Of a stretch of DNA of 64,000 nt, positions 25,144 to 34,434 are shown in pieces (position 1 is the stretch's first letter; each line of letters begins with the position of its first letter). The translations under genes and the position numbers were made by a program. Below the pieces are notes generated by a model. The model was not told the origin of the DNA and did no database searches. It was given only the letters and a program-made list of their open reading frames with translations. Origin of the DNA: Microthrixaceae bacterium (GTDB lineage: Bacteria; Actinomycetota; Acidimicrobiia; Acidimicrobiales; Microtrichaceae); the NCBI GenBank assembly GCA_023958095.1, contig JAMLGJ010000007.1:48355-112354 (forward strand), read 5' to 3'.

Positions 25144-25958
25144 CCGACACCCGCAAGGGCCCCAATCCCTACGACGACATGTCGAAGCGCACGAGCGAGC
25201 ACCGGCCGAACCTCGGCCTGATGATCGGAGGTGCGGTCGTGGCGGTCATAGCCCTGATCGCAGCGCTGGTGTTCCTGTGGCCATCGGGTGGCGACGGAGA
25301 GAACGCGGGAGAGGGCACCGGTGCCTCGGCGGCGGCCGACCCATCCCAGGAGACCGCCGCCGTGGCCATCTCCGGCGAGGACCTTCCGCCGCTGCCCGAC
25401 ACCGGCGGGTTCCTGCCCGCAGCGGGTGAGGACGAGGCAGTGGGTCTCACCGTGCCGACCCTCACCGGACAGAGCTTCGACGAATCCGAGGTGGTGATCG
25501 ATCCCGATGACGGCCAGCCGAAGCTCGTGGTGTTCCTGGCGCACTGGTGCCCGCACTGCCAGGCCGAGGTGCCCGTGATCCAGGACTGGATCGACTCGGG
25601 CGAGGCCCCCGAGGATCTGGAGATCTACGCGGTCACCACGAGCGTGGACCCGTCGCAGCCCAACTACCCACCCTCCGCGTGGATCTCCGGTGCCGGTTGG
25701 ACCCCGCCGGTGCTGCTCGACGACGATGCCCAGAGCGCGGCCGCCTCGTGGGGTCTGACCGGGTTCCCCTACTTCGTGTTCGTCGATGCCGATGGCAAGG
25801 TGTGGCAGCGTGGTTCCGGCGAGATCCCGATCGAGGACCTCTCGCGGCTCGCGGACGAGCTGGTGGCCGGCCAGGGCCCCTCGGGGGTGGACCCCGGCGA
25901 CAATGAAGGCCTGCAGACACCGGTCGACCTGGAGGCCGAGGAGGGCGGGGCGAACTAG
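25140..25958 (+). CDS. Membrane-anchored thioredoxin-fold protein (TlpA/DsbA-like)
   Basis: 272 residues. One N-terminal transmembrane helix (LGLMIGGAVVAVIALIAALVFL), then a Gly/Ala-rich linker of about 50 residues and a thioredoxin-like domain with active site WCPHC in FLAHWCPHCQAEVPV and a cis-Pro near GLTGFPYFVF. Topology places the active site outside the cytoplasm. Together with the coupled DsbB-like gene it probably introduces disulfides into secreted proteins. TlpA-type reductants share the fold; the CPHC active site and the DsbB partner favour an oxidase. Confidence 0.9.
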   Translation: MTDTRKGPNPYDDMSKRTSEHRPNLGLMIGGAVVAVIALIAALVFLWPSGGDGENAGEGTGASAAADPSQETAAVAISGEDLPPLPDTGGFLPAAGEDEAVGLTVPTLTGQSFDESEVVIDPDDGQPKLVVFLAHWCPHCQAEVPVIQDWIDSGEAPEDLEIYAVTTSVDPSQPNYPPSAWISGAGWTPPVLLDDDAQSAAASWGLTGFPYFVFVDADGKVWQRGSGEIPIEDLSRLADELVAGQGPSGVDPGDNEGLQTPVDLEAEEGGAN

Positions 25959-25972
25959 CCCACCGCGTCCGA

Positions 25973-25988
25973 ACCGCCTCCGGGCGGT
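25973..25988. terminator. Short GC hairpin between convergent genes
   Basis: ACCGCC-TCCG-GGCGGT: a perfect 6-bp stem with a TCCG tetraloop. It ends on the last base of the convergent oxidoreductase gene. No U-run on either side. Confidence 0.5.
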
Positions 25989-26965
25989 CAGTTCCCGGGC
26001 ACGAGGCAGAGCTTGCCCGCGACCCTGCGTTCGAGCAGGTCCCGCATGGCCGCACCCGCTTCGGACAGGGGCCGTGTCTCGGGCTCGACGGGATCCAGTT
26101 CCCCACGATCCACCGCGGCAAGCACCTCCTGCATCAGAGCGGCGTTGAGCTCCGGGTTGCCCAGTGCCCAGGCACCCCAGTCCACGCCGAGCACACTCCG
26201 GTTGCGCAACAGGACCTGGTTGGCCGGAAGTGCGGGTATCGCACCGCTCGCGAACCCGATCACCACGAGGCGCCCGAACTCGCGCAGCGACCGCAGACCC
26301 GCCTCGGTGTTGTCCCCTCCCACGGGATCGAACACGATGTCCGCACCGCCACCGGTCAGTTCGCGGGCACGGGTCTTGAGGTCCTCGGTGGAGTAGTCGA
26401 TCACCTCGTGGGCGCCGCGCTGGATGCAGAGGTCCAACTTGGACCGTGTGGAGGCAGCAGCGACCGTGAACAGTCCGAGTGACCTGGCGACGTCGAGGGT
26501 GGCCAGTCCCACCCCGCCGGCGGCCCCGAGCACCACGATGGACTCGCCCTCGCGCGCCATCGCCCGCCGGGTCAGCGCGAACCAGGCCGTGGCATAGGAC
26601 TGCCCGAGCGTCGCGGCCCGGGTGTCCGAGATCGACTCGGGAACCCCGACCAGTCGGTTCGGGTGCAGGTCGATCTCGCTGCAGAACGCACCCAGTCCCA
26701 CCGAGGCCATCACCCGGTCGCCGGGCGCCCAGCTGTCGACATCGGCACCCACGGCCTCCACTACGCCGGCGAGCTCCGACCCCGGGGTGAACGGAGGTTC
26801 CGGGCGGATCTGGTAGAGGCCCTGCACGAAGAGGCCGTCGACGTAGTTGACGCCGGCGGCGGTGACCCGCACCCGCACCTCCGAAGGGTCGAGCGGGCCG
26901 GGCGGGGACTCCTCCAGCACCACCGATTCGGGCACATCGAGCTCTCTGCAGACCACCGAACGCAT
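25988..26965 (-). CDS. NADPH:quinone oxidoreductase-like MDR protein (zeta-crystallin group)
   Basis: 325 residues. GroES-like N-terminal domain (about 1-120) lacking the catalytic zinc cysteines, then a Rossmann NADPH domain with [17 protein letters not shown]. The sequence GAHEVIDY and [12 protein letters not shown] are typical of the QOR group. These enzymes reduce quinones or activated enones; some members are acryloyl-CoA or enoyl reductases. It lies close to the ethylmalonyl-type CoA genes on the opposite strand but lacks the crotonyl-CoA carboxylase extended features, so it should not be read as Ccr. Divergent from the first lyase gene with 124 bp between. Confidence 0.9.
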   Translation of the reverse strand: MRSVVCRELDVPESVVLEESPPGPLDPSEVRVRVTAAGVNYVDGLFVQGLYQIRPEPPFTPGSELAGVVEAVGADVDSWAPGDRVMASVGLGAFCSEIDLHPNRLVGVPESISDTRAATLGQSYATAWFALTRRAMAREGESIVVLGAAGGVGLATLDVARSLGLFTVAAASTRSKLDLCIQRGAHEVIDYSTEDLKTRARELTGGGADIVFDPVGGDNTEAGLRSLREFGRLVVIGFASGAIPALPANQVLLRNRSVLGVDWGAWALGNPELNAALMQEVLAAVDRGELDPVEPETRPLSEAGAAMRDLLERRVAGKLCLVPGN

Positions 26966-27089
26966 GGCGGGACCCTACAGCTGCGCGGAGGAGTTGGCCG
27001 CGGGATGCAGCGGTGTCTACCGTCGGTCACACCGCCACGCAGCGGGCGCGCGCCGACAGAGCCGTAGCCCCGAGGAAACAGGAGGCCCG

Positions 27090-28151
27090 ATGCGCAGTCC
27101 CAAGGATTTCTTCTCGCCACTGGCGGTCGGAGCGCCGGAGCCGAGACGCGAGGTGCCGTTCCCGCCGAGCCGGATGATCCACTTCTTCCCACCCCACCTC
27201 GACAGGGTCACCGCCAAGCTCCCCGAGATCGCCCCGCGGACCGACGTGCTGCTCGGCAACCTCGAGGACGCGATCCCCATGGATGCCAAGGAAGCGGCGC
27301 GCGAAGGGCTGGTTCGGGTGGGTCGCGAGATGGACCTGGGCGACACGCAGCTCTGGACGCGGGTCAACAGCCTCGACTCTCCCTGGGTGCTCGACGACCT
27401 CACCACGCTGGTCACCGAGATCGGTGACCGCCTCGACGTGATCATGATCCCCAAGGTCGAGGGGCCCGAGGACATCCACTACGTGGACCGGCTGCTCGCC
27501 CAGCTCGAGGCGCGGGCCGGGCTCGAGGAACCGCTGATGGTGCATGCGATCCTCGAAACGGCTCGTGGAGTGGCCAACGTGGAGGAGATCTGCCTCGCCT
27601 CACCCCGCATGCAGGGCCTCAGCCTCGGGCCGGCCGACCTGGCGGCGAACCGGAGGATGAAGACGACGCGTGTGGGTGGCGGCCATCCCGGGTACCTCGT
27701 GCGTGAGGACCCACCGGCGGGTGAGGACGGACCCGAGTACGGCGCCGATCGCGGCGTGTTCCAGCAGGACCTCTGGCACTACACCATCGCCCGCATGGTC
27801 GATGCGTGCGCGATGGCGGGGATACTGCCCTTCTACGGGCCTTTCGGCGACATCAAGGACACCGTCGCCTGCGAGGACCAGTTCCGCAACGCCTACCTGC
27901 TCGGATGCGTGGGTGCCTGGTCCCTGCACCCGGTGCAGATCGACATCGCCAAGAAGGTGTTCTCCCCCGATCCCGCGGACGTGGCCCACGCCCAGGAGGT
28001 CATCGAGGCGATGGGAGACGGCACCGGTGCGGTGATGCTCCACGGCAAGATGGAGGACGACGCCTCGGTGAAGCAGTGCAAGGTCGTGGTCGGCCTGGCC
28101 CGACAGCTCGCCGAGCGCGATCCGGAGCTCGCCGAGCTGTACGGCTTCTGA
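27090..28151 (+). CDS. mcl1: CoA-ester lyase, malyl-CoA/beta-methylmalyl-CoA lyase-like (HpcH/HpaI family)
   Basis: 353 residues, longer than CitE (about 290) and equal to Mcl1. Landmarks: [20 protein letters not shown] (metal-binding acidic region), [29 protein letters not shown] with the catalytic Glu, and [11 protein letters not shown]. The last part, [22 protein letters not shown], holds the usual CoA-binding lid. Mcl1 cleaves beta-methylmalyl-CoA to glyoxylate and propionyl-CoA in the ethylmalonyl-CoA pathway. GGAGG ribosome binding site 5 bp before the ATG. It is followed by a second, shorter lyase and a convergent methylsuccinyl-CoA dehydrogenase candidate, which strengthens the assignment. 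Confidence 0.85.
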   Translation: MRSPKDFFSPLAVGAPEPRREVPFPPSRMIHFFPPHLDRVTAKLPEIAPRTDVLLGNLEDAIPMDAKEAAREGLVRVGREMDLGDTQLWTRVNSLDSPWVLDDLTTLVTEIGDRLDVIMIPKVEGPEDIHYVDRLLAQLEARAGLEEPLMVHAILETARGVANVEEICLASPRMQGLSLGPADLAANRRMKTTRVGGGHPGYLVREDPPAGEDGPEYGADRGVFQQDLWHYTIARMVDACAMAGILPFYGPFGDIKDTVACEDQFRNAYLLGCVGAWSLHPVQIDIAKKVFSPDPADVAHAQEVIEAMGDGTGAVMLHGKMEDDASVKQCKVVVGLARQLAERDPELAELYGF

Positions 28152-28191
28152 TCCCGAGCACCAGCTGTACGAACGCAGGAGGAGCCAGCAG

Positions 28192-29067
28192 ATGTCCGAC
28201 ACGTACCGACCCCGCCGCAGTGCCCTGTACATGCCGGGTGCCAACGACAAGGCACTGGAGAAGGCCAAGACGCTGCGGTGTGATGCCATCATCTTCGACA
28301 CCGAGGACTCCGTGGCCCCCGACATGAAGGTCGCCGCCCGCGACAAGGTCGCCGAGGCCGTGGCCTCGGGTGACTACGGCAGGCGCGAGCTGACGATCAG
28401 GGTCAACAGCGCCGAGACCGAGTGGCACGAGGACGACCTCCGCTCGGCTGCAGCGGCCGGGCCGGCGGGAATCGTCGTGCCGAAGGTCGACTCGGCAGCC
28501 GACGTGGCAGCCGTGGAGCGGATCATCGAGTCCGCGGGCGTGCCGGACCACACCCGGATCTGGGCGATGCTGGAGACACCCGCCGCGATCGAGAACGCGG
28601 TCGAGGTCGCCTCTGCCTCGGAGCGCCTCGAGGTGCTGGTCATGGGGACCAACGACCTCGCCAAGGAGCTCCGTGCAGCACTCGTGCCGGGCCGCGCCCC
28701 GCTGTTGTGGGGACTCGGTCGTTGCGTCAACGCCGCCCGCCACGCGGGCAAGGTCATCCTCGACGGTGTCTACAACGACGTTCGCAACCCGGAGGGCTTC
28801 GCTGCCGAGTGCGCACAGGGAGCGGAGATGGGATTCGACGGCAAGACGATCATCCACCCCTCACAGGTCGAACCGTCCAACGAGGCGTTCTCCCCCTCGG
28901 CGGAGGACATCGAGTACTCCCGTCGGGTGATCGAGGCCTGGGACACGGCGCTCGCCGAGGGCAAGGGCGTCGTCACCGTCGACGGGCGCATGATCGAGAA
29001 CCTGCACGTCGACAACGCCCGTCGGGCCCTGGCGGTTGCCGAGGCCATCGCCGCCCTCGCCGACTGA
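28192..29067 (+). CDS. CitE-type CoA-ester lyase/thioesterase (HpcH/HpaI family, Mcl2-like)
   Basis: 291 residues. RRSALYMPGANDKALEKA and IIFDTEDSVAPDMK are characteristic of the CitE branch; the metal-binding Glu and Asp are in AMLETPAAIENAVE and GTNDLAKELR, and HPSQVEPSNEAF completes it. In the ethylmalonyl-CoA pathway Mcl2 is a malyl-CoA thioesterase of the same fold; other CitE-like proteins cleave citramalyl-CoA. Adjacency to the Mcl1-like gene (40-bp gap with an AGGAGGAG ribosome binding site) supports Mcl2, but citramalyl-CoA lyase is an alternative. Confidence 0.85.
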   Translation: MSDTYRPRRSALYMPGANDKALEKAKTLRCDAIIFDTEDSVAPDMKVAARDKVAEAVASGDYGRRELTIRVNSAETEWHEDDLRSAAAAGPAGIVVPKVDSAADVAAVERIIESAGVPDHTRIWAMLETPAAIENAVEVASASERLEVLVMGTNDLAKELRAALVPGRAPLLWGLGRCVNAARHAGKVILDGVYNDVRNPEGFAAECAQGAEMGFDGKTIIHPSQVEPSNEAFSPSAEDIEYSRRVIEAWDTALAEGKGVVTVDGRMIENLHVDNARRALAVAEAIAALAD

Positions 29068-29104
29068 GACCGCTGCGGGCCCGCCGCCGGGGCACGCCGT
29101 CGGA

Positions 29105-30709
29105 TCAGTCCTTCGAGGCGGCGACGAGCTGGCGCGCGATCACCTTCAGGCACAGGGTCTCGTCGGCGCCCTCGAAGATCGACAACACCCGCGCATCCAC
29201 GAACAGGCGGCTAACCGTGTACTCCTCGGCGTAGCCCATGCCCCCGTGGATCTGCATCGCCTCCCGGGTCACCCATTCGGCGGCCTTGCAGACGTAGGCC
29301 TTGATCATCGAGGCCTCGAGGGTGCCCTCACCCCTGGCCATCATGGCGGCCACCTGGTAGCTGAACTGCCTGGCCCCCTGGATGGTCACCGCCATCCGGG
29401 CGAGCTTCGCCTGGGTGAGCTGGTACTCCTCGATCGGCTGGCCGAACACCGACCGGTCCGCAGCGTAGGCCCGTGCGGTCTCCAGGGCTGCCTGCATCAC
29501 GCCCACCGCACGGGCGGCGGTCTGCAGCCTGCCGTTCTCGAAGCCGGCCATCTGGTAGTAGAAGCCGCGGCCCTTGCCGCCGTCCCCGCCGATGAGGTTG
29601 GTCTCGGGCACGAACCAGTTGTCGAACGCGATCTCATACGAGTGCATCCCGCGGTAGCCGATCGTGTCGATCGGGCGACCCTCCATGCGGCCACCGCCGT
29701 GGTCGTTGGCCTGCTCCAGCTCGAACCCGTGGCCGTCGCCGCGTTCCTTGGGCACGATGAACATCGACAGGCCGCGGTGTCCCGCGGAGCGGTCCGGGTC
29801 GGTGCGGGCGAGCAGCATGAGCACATCGGCCCGTGCACCGAAGGTGCACCACGTCTTGACACCGTTGATGAGGTAGCCGCCGTCGGTCCCGGTGGCGGTC
29901 ACCTTGACTCCTGCGACGTCGGAGCCGTAGTCGGGCTCGGTCACCGCCACGGCGTTCATCACCTCGGCCGTTGCCAGCTTCGGCAGCCACTCCTGCTTCT
30001 GCTCCTCGGTACCGCCGGCCTCGAGCGCCCTCGCGAGGATCTCCGGCCGCGTGATGAGCGACCCTCCGGCTCCGAGCGAGCCGCGGCTGAGTTCCTCGGT
30101 GGCCACGACCATGGCCATGTAGTCCGACTCCCCACCCGATGCGAAGCCCCCGTAGGACTCGTCGATGGAGAGGCCGAACGCACCCATCTCGGCGAGGCCG
30201 GAGATGATCTCCTCGGGGATGTCGTCGTTCTCGCGGTGGATGTGCTCCGCGATGGGCATGAGCTTCTCCTCGGCGAAGCGTCGGAAGGTGTCCTGCACCA
30301 TCTCGAAGTCGTCGTCGAGTCCCCGGTTCCCGTCGTGCTCGTACAGAGACGAGAGGAACGCCGGGTCCCTGTACGCGGCGGTGAAGCTGCGTGCTTCGTC
30401 GAGGGCCCCCGGATCCACCCCCCAGTCGTCCTCGCGCCCGAAGACCTTGGCGGCCAGGTCCGCGATCACGTCCGCTGCGAAGGCGCAGGTGATGCCGCCC
30501 TCCACCTCACCGGTGGCGCCGTACTCGAGGAGACCCTTCGCCGCCATCACGCCGGCTGCGGCGTGGGCCGTGTCGTAGGCCAGGACCTGGTTCTCGTCGA
30601 TCCCGTCGGACGCGAGCCGCCCGATCGCCGAATCCACGACGTCCTGGGCGACACCCAGGGCGCGTTCAGCTGCTTCGAGGTCTGCTGGGATGCTGAGGGG
30701 GGTACTCAT
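29105..30709 (-). CDS. mcd: Acyl-CoA dehydrogenase with long N-terminal extension, (2S)-methylsuccinyl-CoA dehydrogenase-like
   Basis: 534 residues, about 140 more than a usual acyl-CoA dehydrogenase (about 390). The extra N-terminal domain (1-145) is helical. The dehydrogenase core has EELSRGSLGAGGSLI, the VTEPDYGSDVAGVKVTATG FAD loop, IHGGMGYAEEYTVSRLFVDARVL and ARQLVAA at the end. The extended form is characteristic of (2S)-methylsuccinyl-CoA dehydrogenase (Mcd), which makes mesaconyl-CoA. The neighbouring Mcl1- and Mcl2-like genes encode later steps of the same pathway. Ccr, Ecm and Mch are not in the window, so the assignment rests on architecture and neighbours. FAD-dependent, electrons to ETF. 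Confidence 0.83.
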   Translation of the reverse strand: MSTPLSIPADLEAAERALGVAQDVVDSAIGRLASDGIDENQVLAYDTAHAAAGVMAAKGLLEYGATGEVEGGITCAFAADVIADLAAKVFGREDDWGVDPGALDEARSFTAAYRDPAFLSSLYEHDGNRGLDDDFEMVQDTFRRFAEEKLMPIAEHIHRENDDIPEEIISGLAEMGAFGLSIDESYGGFASGGESDYMAMVVATEELSRGSLGAGGSLITRPEILARALEAGGTEEQKQEWLPKLATAEVMNAVAVTEPDYGSDVAGVKVTATGTDGGYLINGVKTWCTFGARADVLMLLARTDPDRSAGHRGLSMFIVPKERGDGHGFELEQANDHGGGRMEGRPIDTIGYRGMHSYEIAFDNWFVPETNLIGGDGGKGRGFYYQMAGFENGRLQTAARAVGVMQAALETARAYAADRSVFGQPIEEYQLTQAKLARMAVTIQGARQFSYQVAAMMARGEGTLEASMIKAYVCKAAEWVTREAMQIHGGMGYAEEYTVSRLFVDARVLSIFEGADETLCLKVIARQLVAASKD

Positions 30710-30784
30710 GGGCGACCACGCTATCCAGCCGGGACCGCGATCTCGAAGGTGGGCCGGTGCCGGAGTTGCGTCGATGGGACCGGT

Positions 30785-33352
30785 TCAGCCCAGCTGCACC
30801 GGCACCGGATGTGACGCAACCCACTCGCAGAGCTCCCGGTAGGGCATCGGGGTGCACCAGAGGAATCCCTGGGCGCTGTCACAGCCCAGCTCCCTCAGAC
30901 GCTTCTCCATGCCCAGCTCCTCGACGCCCTCGGCCACGACCCGGAGGCCGAGGTTGTGGGCGAGGTCGATCACGGCGCGCACGATGGTGTCGTCTCGTTC
31001 CAGCTCCGCCACGAAGCTCCGGTCGATCTTGACCTCGTCGACGGGGAGTCGCTGCAGGTAGGCGAGTGACGAGTAGCCGGTGCCGAAGTCGTCGACGCTG
31101 AAGCGAACGCCCATGGAGCGGATCGACTCGAGGGTGTCCATAGCCCTCACCGGGTCCTCCATCAGTTCCGTCTCGGTGATCTCGAAGCAGAGCTGGCCGC
31201 TTCCCGGGGTCGCGGTCGACAGTGCTTCACCCAACCAGTCGAGGAGTCCCGGGTCGTGCAGCGACCGGGTGGACAGATTGACGCTCAGGCACAGGGAACG
31301 GTCATCGAGGAGATCGGCGGTCTCCTCGAGCGCCCTGGCGGTCACGAAGCGGGTGAGTTCCCGGATCGCACCGGAGACCTCGGCGAGCTCGATGAACTCG
31401 TCCGGTGGCAGGAGGCCGTGCACGGGGTGGTCCCAGCGCACGAGAGCCTCGAGGCCGGTCATCGTCCCGTCGGTGAGGGAGATCCTGGGTTGGTAGTGGA
31501 CCTCCAGCTGGCCTTCGGACACGGCGTCGCGCAGGTCGCTGGTGAGCTGCAGGCGCCGCACGTCGCGGTCGTCGTGGAGGTCCGAGTACATGGACCACCC
31601 ACCGCCACGCTGTTTCGCCCAGTACATGGCGGTGTCGGCCTTGCGGAGCAGTGCCTCGGGGTCGGAGGCATGGTCCGGCGCCAGGGCGATGCCGACCGAC
31701 GCGCCGACATGGAACCGGAAGTCATCGACCATGAAGCGTCTCGTGCACAGGCGCAGCAGACGTTCGGCGACCTCGATGGAGTTCGACTCGCTGGGCCCGT
31801 CGGTGAGGAGGATCGCGAACTCGTCGCCGCCGAGGCGTGCGATGGTGTCGCAGCCCCGCAGGTTTTTCGCCAGGCGTTGCGCGAACTCCCTGAGGAGGCG
31901 GTCACCGTAGTGGTGCCCGAGGGTGTCGTTGATCTCCTTGAACTGGTCCAGGTCGACCAGCAGCAGGGCTACCGCTGGCGGCTCGGGACCCGACATCGTG
32001 TCCACGAGACGCTCGCGCAGGTGCGCCCGGTTGGGCAGACCCGTCAGTTCGTCGTGAAGGGCCTGGTGGCGGAACGAGTCCGCCAGGCGCGCACGCTTGG
32101 TGATGTCCTCCACGGTCAGGCCCACATGGTGCTCGGGCAGCGACACCGCTCGGACAGCGAACACGGCATCGCTGCCGGGGAACTTCACGAACGGGCGTTC
32201 CATGGTGCCCGAGCCCCGTGCCACCTCGGCGAGCGCTTCCAGGGAGTCCTGGTCCAGCGGGAGCGCATCGACGAGGCGTTCACCCTCCGCGCTCGGCACC
32301 AGCGCCTCCGCGGCGGGGTTTCGCAGCACGACCTCGATCGAATTCGGGTCGTCGGTGTCGGCCAGGCGCAGCACGACCAACGCCACGGGTATGCCGGAGA
32401 TGAAGTCCATGTAGCGTCGCAGGTCCGATTCGGCCTCCCAGCGTTCCGTTTCGTCGACGACCACGCCGCGACGCACCCGGACCGACCCGTCGGTGTTCAA
32501 CAGGACCTTCTGTCGCTCCTGTATCCAGCGGTAGTGGCCTTCGTCGTCGCGCATGCGTATGCGGAGGTCTGCGCTGCCACCGGGTCTCGGCTCGCCGGCC
32601 TTCTCGAGGAGGCGGACGTCATCGGGATGCACCCGTGAGTGGTAGAAGCCTGCGCGGGCGAACTCCTCGGGTTCGGTGCCGAGCACTTCGGAGATGTTGC
32701 CGGAGACGAACACCACCTCACCGTCACCGTCGGCCTCCCAGACCACCGCATCCAGTCCGTTGACCATGGAGGCGTAACGCTCATGGGCGTTCTCAGCGGC
32801 AACCGCGAGGTCCGACAGCCCCACCGAGGAGGCAACCGCCACTATCGCGAAGGCGATCATCGTGGCGATCCACCAGGGCGGTTGGTGGGCCACGGCCACC
32901 ACGGCGAGACCCGCCTCGTAGGCCAGCGCCAGCAGCAGCGCCCGCCGGCGGCCGTACCAGAGCACGTGGAGCGTCAGCCCGCCGGCCGCGATGAGGGTTG
33001 CAATGGGCATGGCCTCGGGGGCAGCCGCAACGACTGTGAGGGTGAGAACGACGTCGGTGATGCCAAGTGTCGCAGGAGGCTGTTCGGTGCGGGCCAGGAC
33101 CGAGAGGCCATGGAGGTCGGACACCACGGCCAGAACCGCGATCATCACACCGAGCAGCACCCGTCGTTCGCCGAACGCGGGAAGCACCGCGATCGAGGCA
33201 CCGATCACGAGTGCGAAGACGATGCGCATGCGCAGCAGCGCCGCAGATGCCGAGGGGTCCCGGATGCGGCCACGCGCAGCGCTGGTCAGCGGGTTGTTGG
33301 CGACCTCGACCAAGTGAACCCCTCCCGGGTGCGGCCCTACGACTTCGGTCAT
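30785..33352 (-). CDS. Membrane-anchored PAS-GGDEF-EAL protein (cyclic-di-GMP turnover)
   Basis: 855 residues. About five N-terminal helices (roughly 40-185) form a membrane sensor, followed by two PAS folds (about 190-315, with HPDDVRLLEKAG and HYRWIQERQK, and about 318-430), a GGDEF domain with intact GGDEF in IARLGGDEFAIL, and an EAL domain. The EAL catalytic residues are present: EAL in GLEALVRW, NLST, EITE, DDFGTGYSS, KIDRSF and EGVEE. Both activities may therefore be present; in many hybrids only one dominates. It would sit in the membrane and change c-di-GMP levels in response to an unknown signal. Divergent from the methyltransferase gene, with an inverted repeat in the spacer. Confidence 0.94.
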   Translation of the reverse strand: MTEVVGPHPGGVHLVEVANNPLTSAARGRIRDPSASAALLRMRIVFALVIGASIAVLPAFGERRVLLGVMIAVLAVVSDLHGLSVLARTEQPPATLGITDVVLTLTVVAAAPEAMPIATLIAAGGLTLHVLWYGRRRALLLALAYEAGLAVVAVAHQPPWWIATMIAFAIVAVASSVGLSDLAVAAENAHERYASMVNGLDAVVWEADGDGEVVFVSGNISEVLGTEPEEFARAGFYHSRVHPDDVRLLEKAGEPRPGGSADLRIRMRDDEGHYRWIQERQKVLLNTDGSVRVRRGVVVDETERWEAESDLRRYMDFISGIPVALVVLRLADTDDPNSIEVVLRNPAAEALVPSAEGERLVDALPLDQDSLEALAEVARGSGTMERPFVKFPGSDAVFAVRAVSLPEHHVGLTVEDITKRARLADSFRHQALHDELTGLPNRAHLRERLVDTMSGPEPPAVALLLVDLDQFKEINDTLGHHYGDRLLREFAQRLAKNLRGCDTIARLGGDEFAILLTDGPSESNSIEVAERLLRLCTRRFMVDDFRFHVGASVGIALAPDHASDPEALLRKADTAMYWAKQRGGGWSMYSDLHDDRDVRRLQLTSDLRDAVSEGQLEVHYQPRISLTDGTMTGLEALVRWDHPVHGLLPPDEFIELAEVSGAIRELTRFVTARALEETADLLDDRSLCLSVNLSTRSLHDPGLLDWLGEALSTATPGSGQLCFEITETELMEDPVRAMDTLESIRSMGVRFSVDDFGTGYSSLAYLQRLPVDEVKIDRSFVAELERDDTIVRAVIDLAHNLGLRVVAEGVEELGMEKRLRELGCDSAQGFLWCTPMPYRELCEWVASHPVPVQLG

Positions 33353-33393
33353 GGTCGCAGGCCGGCAAGGGCGACCACTGAGGGTGCACTATA

Positions 33394-33410
33394 CACCACT
33401 GAAAGTGGTG
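33394..33410. promoter_or_regulatory. Inverted repeat CACCACT-GAA-AGTGGTG in a divergent spacer
   Basis: Perfect 7-bp arms with a 3-bp centre, located 42 bp upstream of the GGDEF-EAL start and about 145 bp before the methyltransferase start. It could be an operator for the c-di-GMP gene; there is no U-tract to suggest termination. Confidence 0.45.
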
Positions 33411-33555
33411 GGAGTCCGCTGCCGGGAATTGATCCGTCGGGCCCAGTGATGCATCCCCGCTGCTCGCCGGGAGTGCTTCGAGGCGAGCAGCAGCCGGGTC
33501 CGGGTGGTGCTGTGCCCGCGTGCGATCATGGTGCAGTGGGGGCCTCGTTCAGGTG

Positions 33556-34317
33556 ATGTCCATGGATCCGGTCTCCGCAGGGGGATTCGCCGCCGCGGCG
33601 GGCCACTACGCAAGGGCCAGGCCGGTCTACGCCAGGGCCGTGGTGGGCGCGATCGCGCAGGAGGTCCGGCGTTCGCGGGTGCTGGACCTCGGTGCAGGCA
33701 CCGGGATCCTCACCGGTCAGCTCCGTCGTGCCGGTTGCGACGTCGTCGGCCTGGAACCGCTCGGAGGCATGGTGGAGCAGTTCCGCCGGGCGCTTCCACG
33801 CGTGCCGGTGGTCAGGTCGGTCGCCGAGACGGTTCCCTTCGTCGCCGGATCCTTCGAGGGGGTGACGATCGCCCAGGCCTTCCACTGGATGGATCACGGG
33901 GCGGTCCTTCGGGAGGTGCGGCGCGTGCTGCGACCCGACGGGGTGCTCGCAGTGCTGTGGAACGTGCGCGACGAATCGGTGCCCTGGGTGGCCGAGCTCG
34001 CCGACCTGGTCGAGGCCCGCACCGGCGGCAGGCCCTACTCCGAGCCCCGGGAACGACCATGGACCGCGGTGGTGGGCGAACAGGGCGGCTTCCGCCACGT
34101 CCGTGCGTTGAGCGAGGCCAACCCCGTTCGTGCGTCGCAGGAGTCGGTCCTCGAGCGGGTGCGTTCCACCTCGTTCGTGGCGGTGCTCGACCCCGCCGGT
34201 CGCGATGCCCTCCTGCAGGAGGTCCGTGAGCTCCTGCGCAGCTCCGAGCAGACCAGTGGAAGGCAGTGGTTCGACTACCCCCACCACACCAGGGTGGACA
34301 TCTGGCGTCGGGAGTGA
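33556..34317 (+). CDS. Class I SAM-dependent methyltransferase
   Basis: 253 residues from the ATG at 33556 (MSMDPVSAGG); a longer version starting 12 codons earlier is less likely. Motif I is VLDLGAGTGILTGQLRRAG, the acidic end of strand 2 is GLEPLGGMVEQF, and post-motif AETVPFVAGSFEGVTIAQAFHWMDH is typical of the Methyltransf_11/UbiE-like group. The C-terminal part carries REVRRVLRPDGVLAVLWN. Substrate unknown; small-molecule or lipid methylation is possible. It stands alone before an MBL-fold gene. Confidence 0.88.
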   Translation: MSMDPVSAGGFAAAAGHYARARPVYARAVVGAIAQEVRRSRVLDLGAGTGILTGQLRRAGCDVVGLEPLGGMVEQFRRALPRVPVVRSVAETVPFVAGSFEGVTIAQAFHWMDHGAVLREVRRVLRPDGVLAVLWNVRDESVPWVAELADLVEARTGGRPYSEPRERPWTAVVGEQGGFRHVRALSEANPVRASQESVLERVRSTSFVAVLDPAGRDALLQEVRELLRSSEQTSGRQWFDYPHHTRVDIWRRE

Positions 34318-34434
34318 CAGGTGCAACAGCCCCGCACACCAGCGGCCACGCGCGGGGTTCAGGTAGTGTTCACCTTGCCCACCGGTGGGGACCGGTGCGC
34401 AGAACTGCAGGGGACGACAGGGACAAGGGGGGAC

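Noticed and set aside
25988..26965. Possibility that the MDR protein is crotonyl-CoA carboxylase/reductase next to the ethylmalonyl-type genes
   Set aside because: It is 325 residues (Ccr is about 430) and follows the quinone oxidoreductase pattern.
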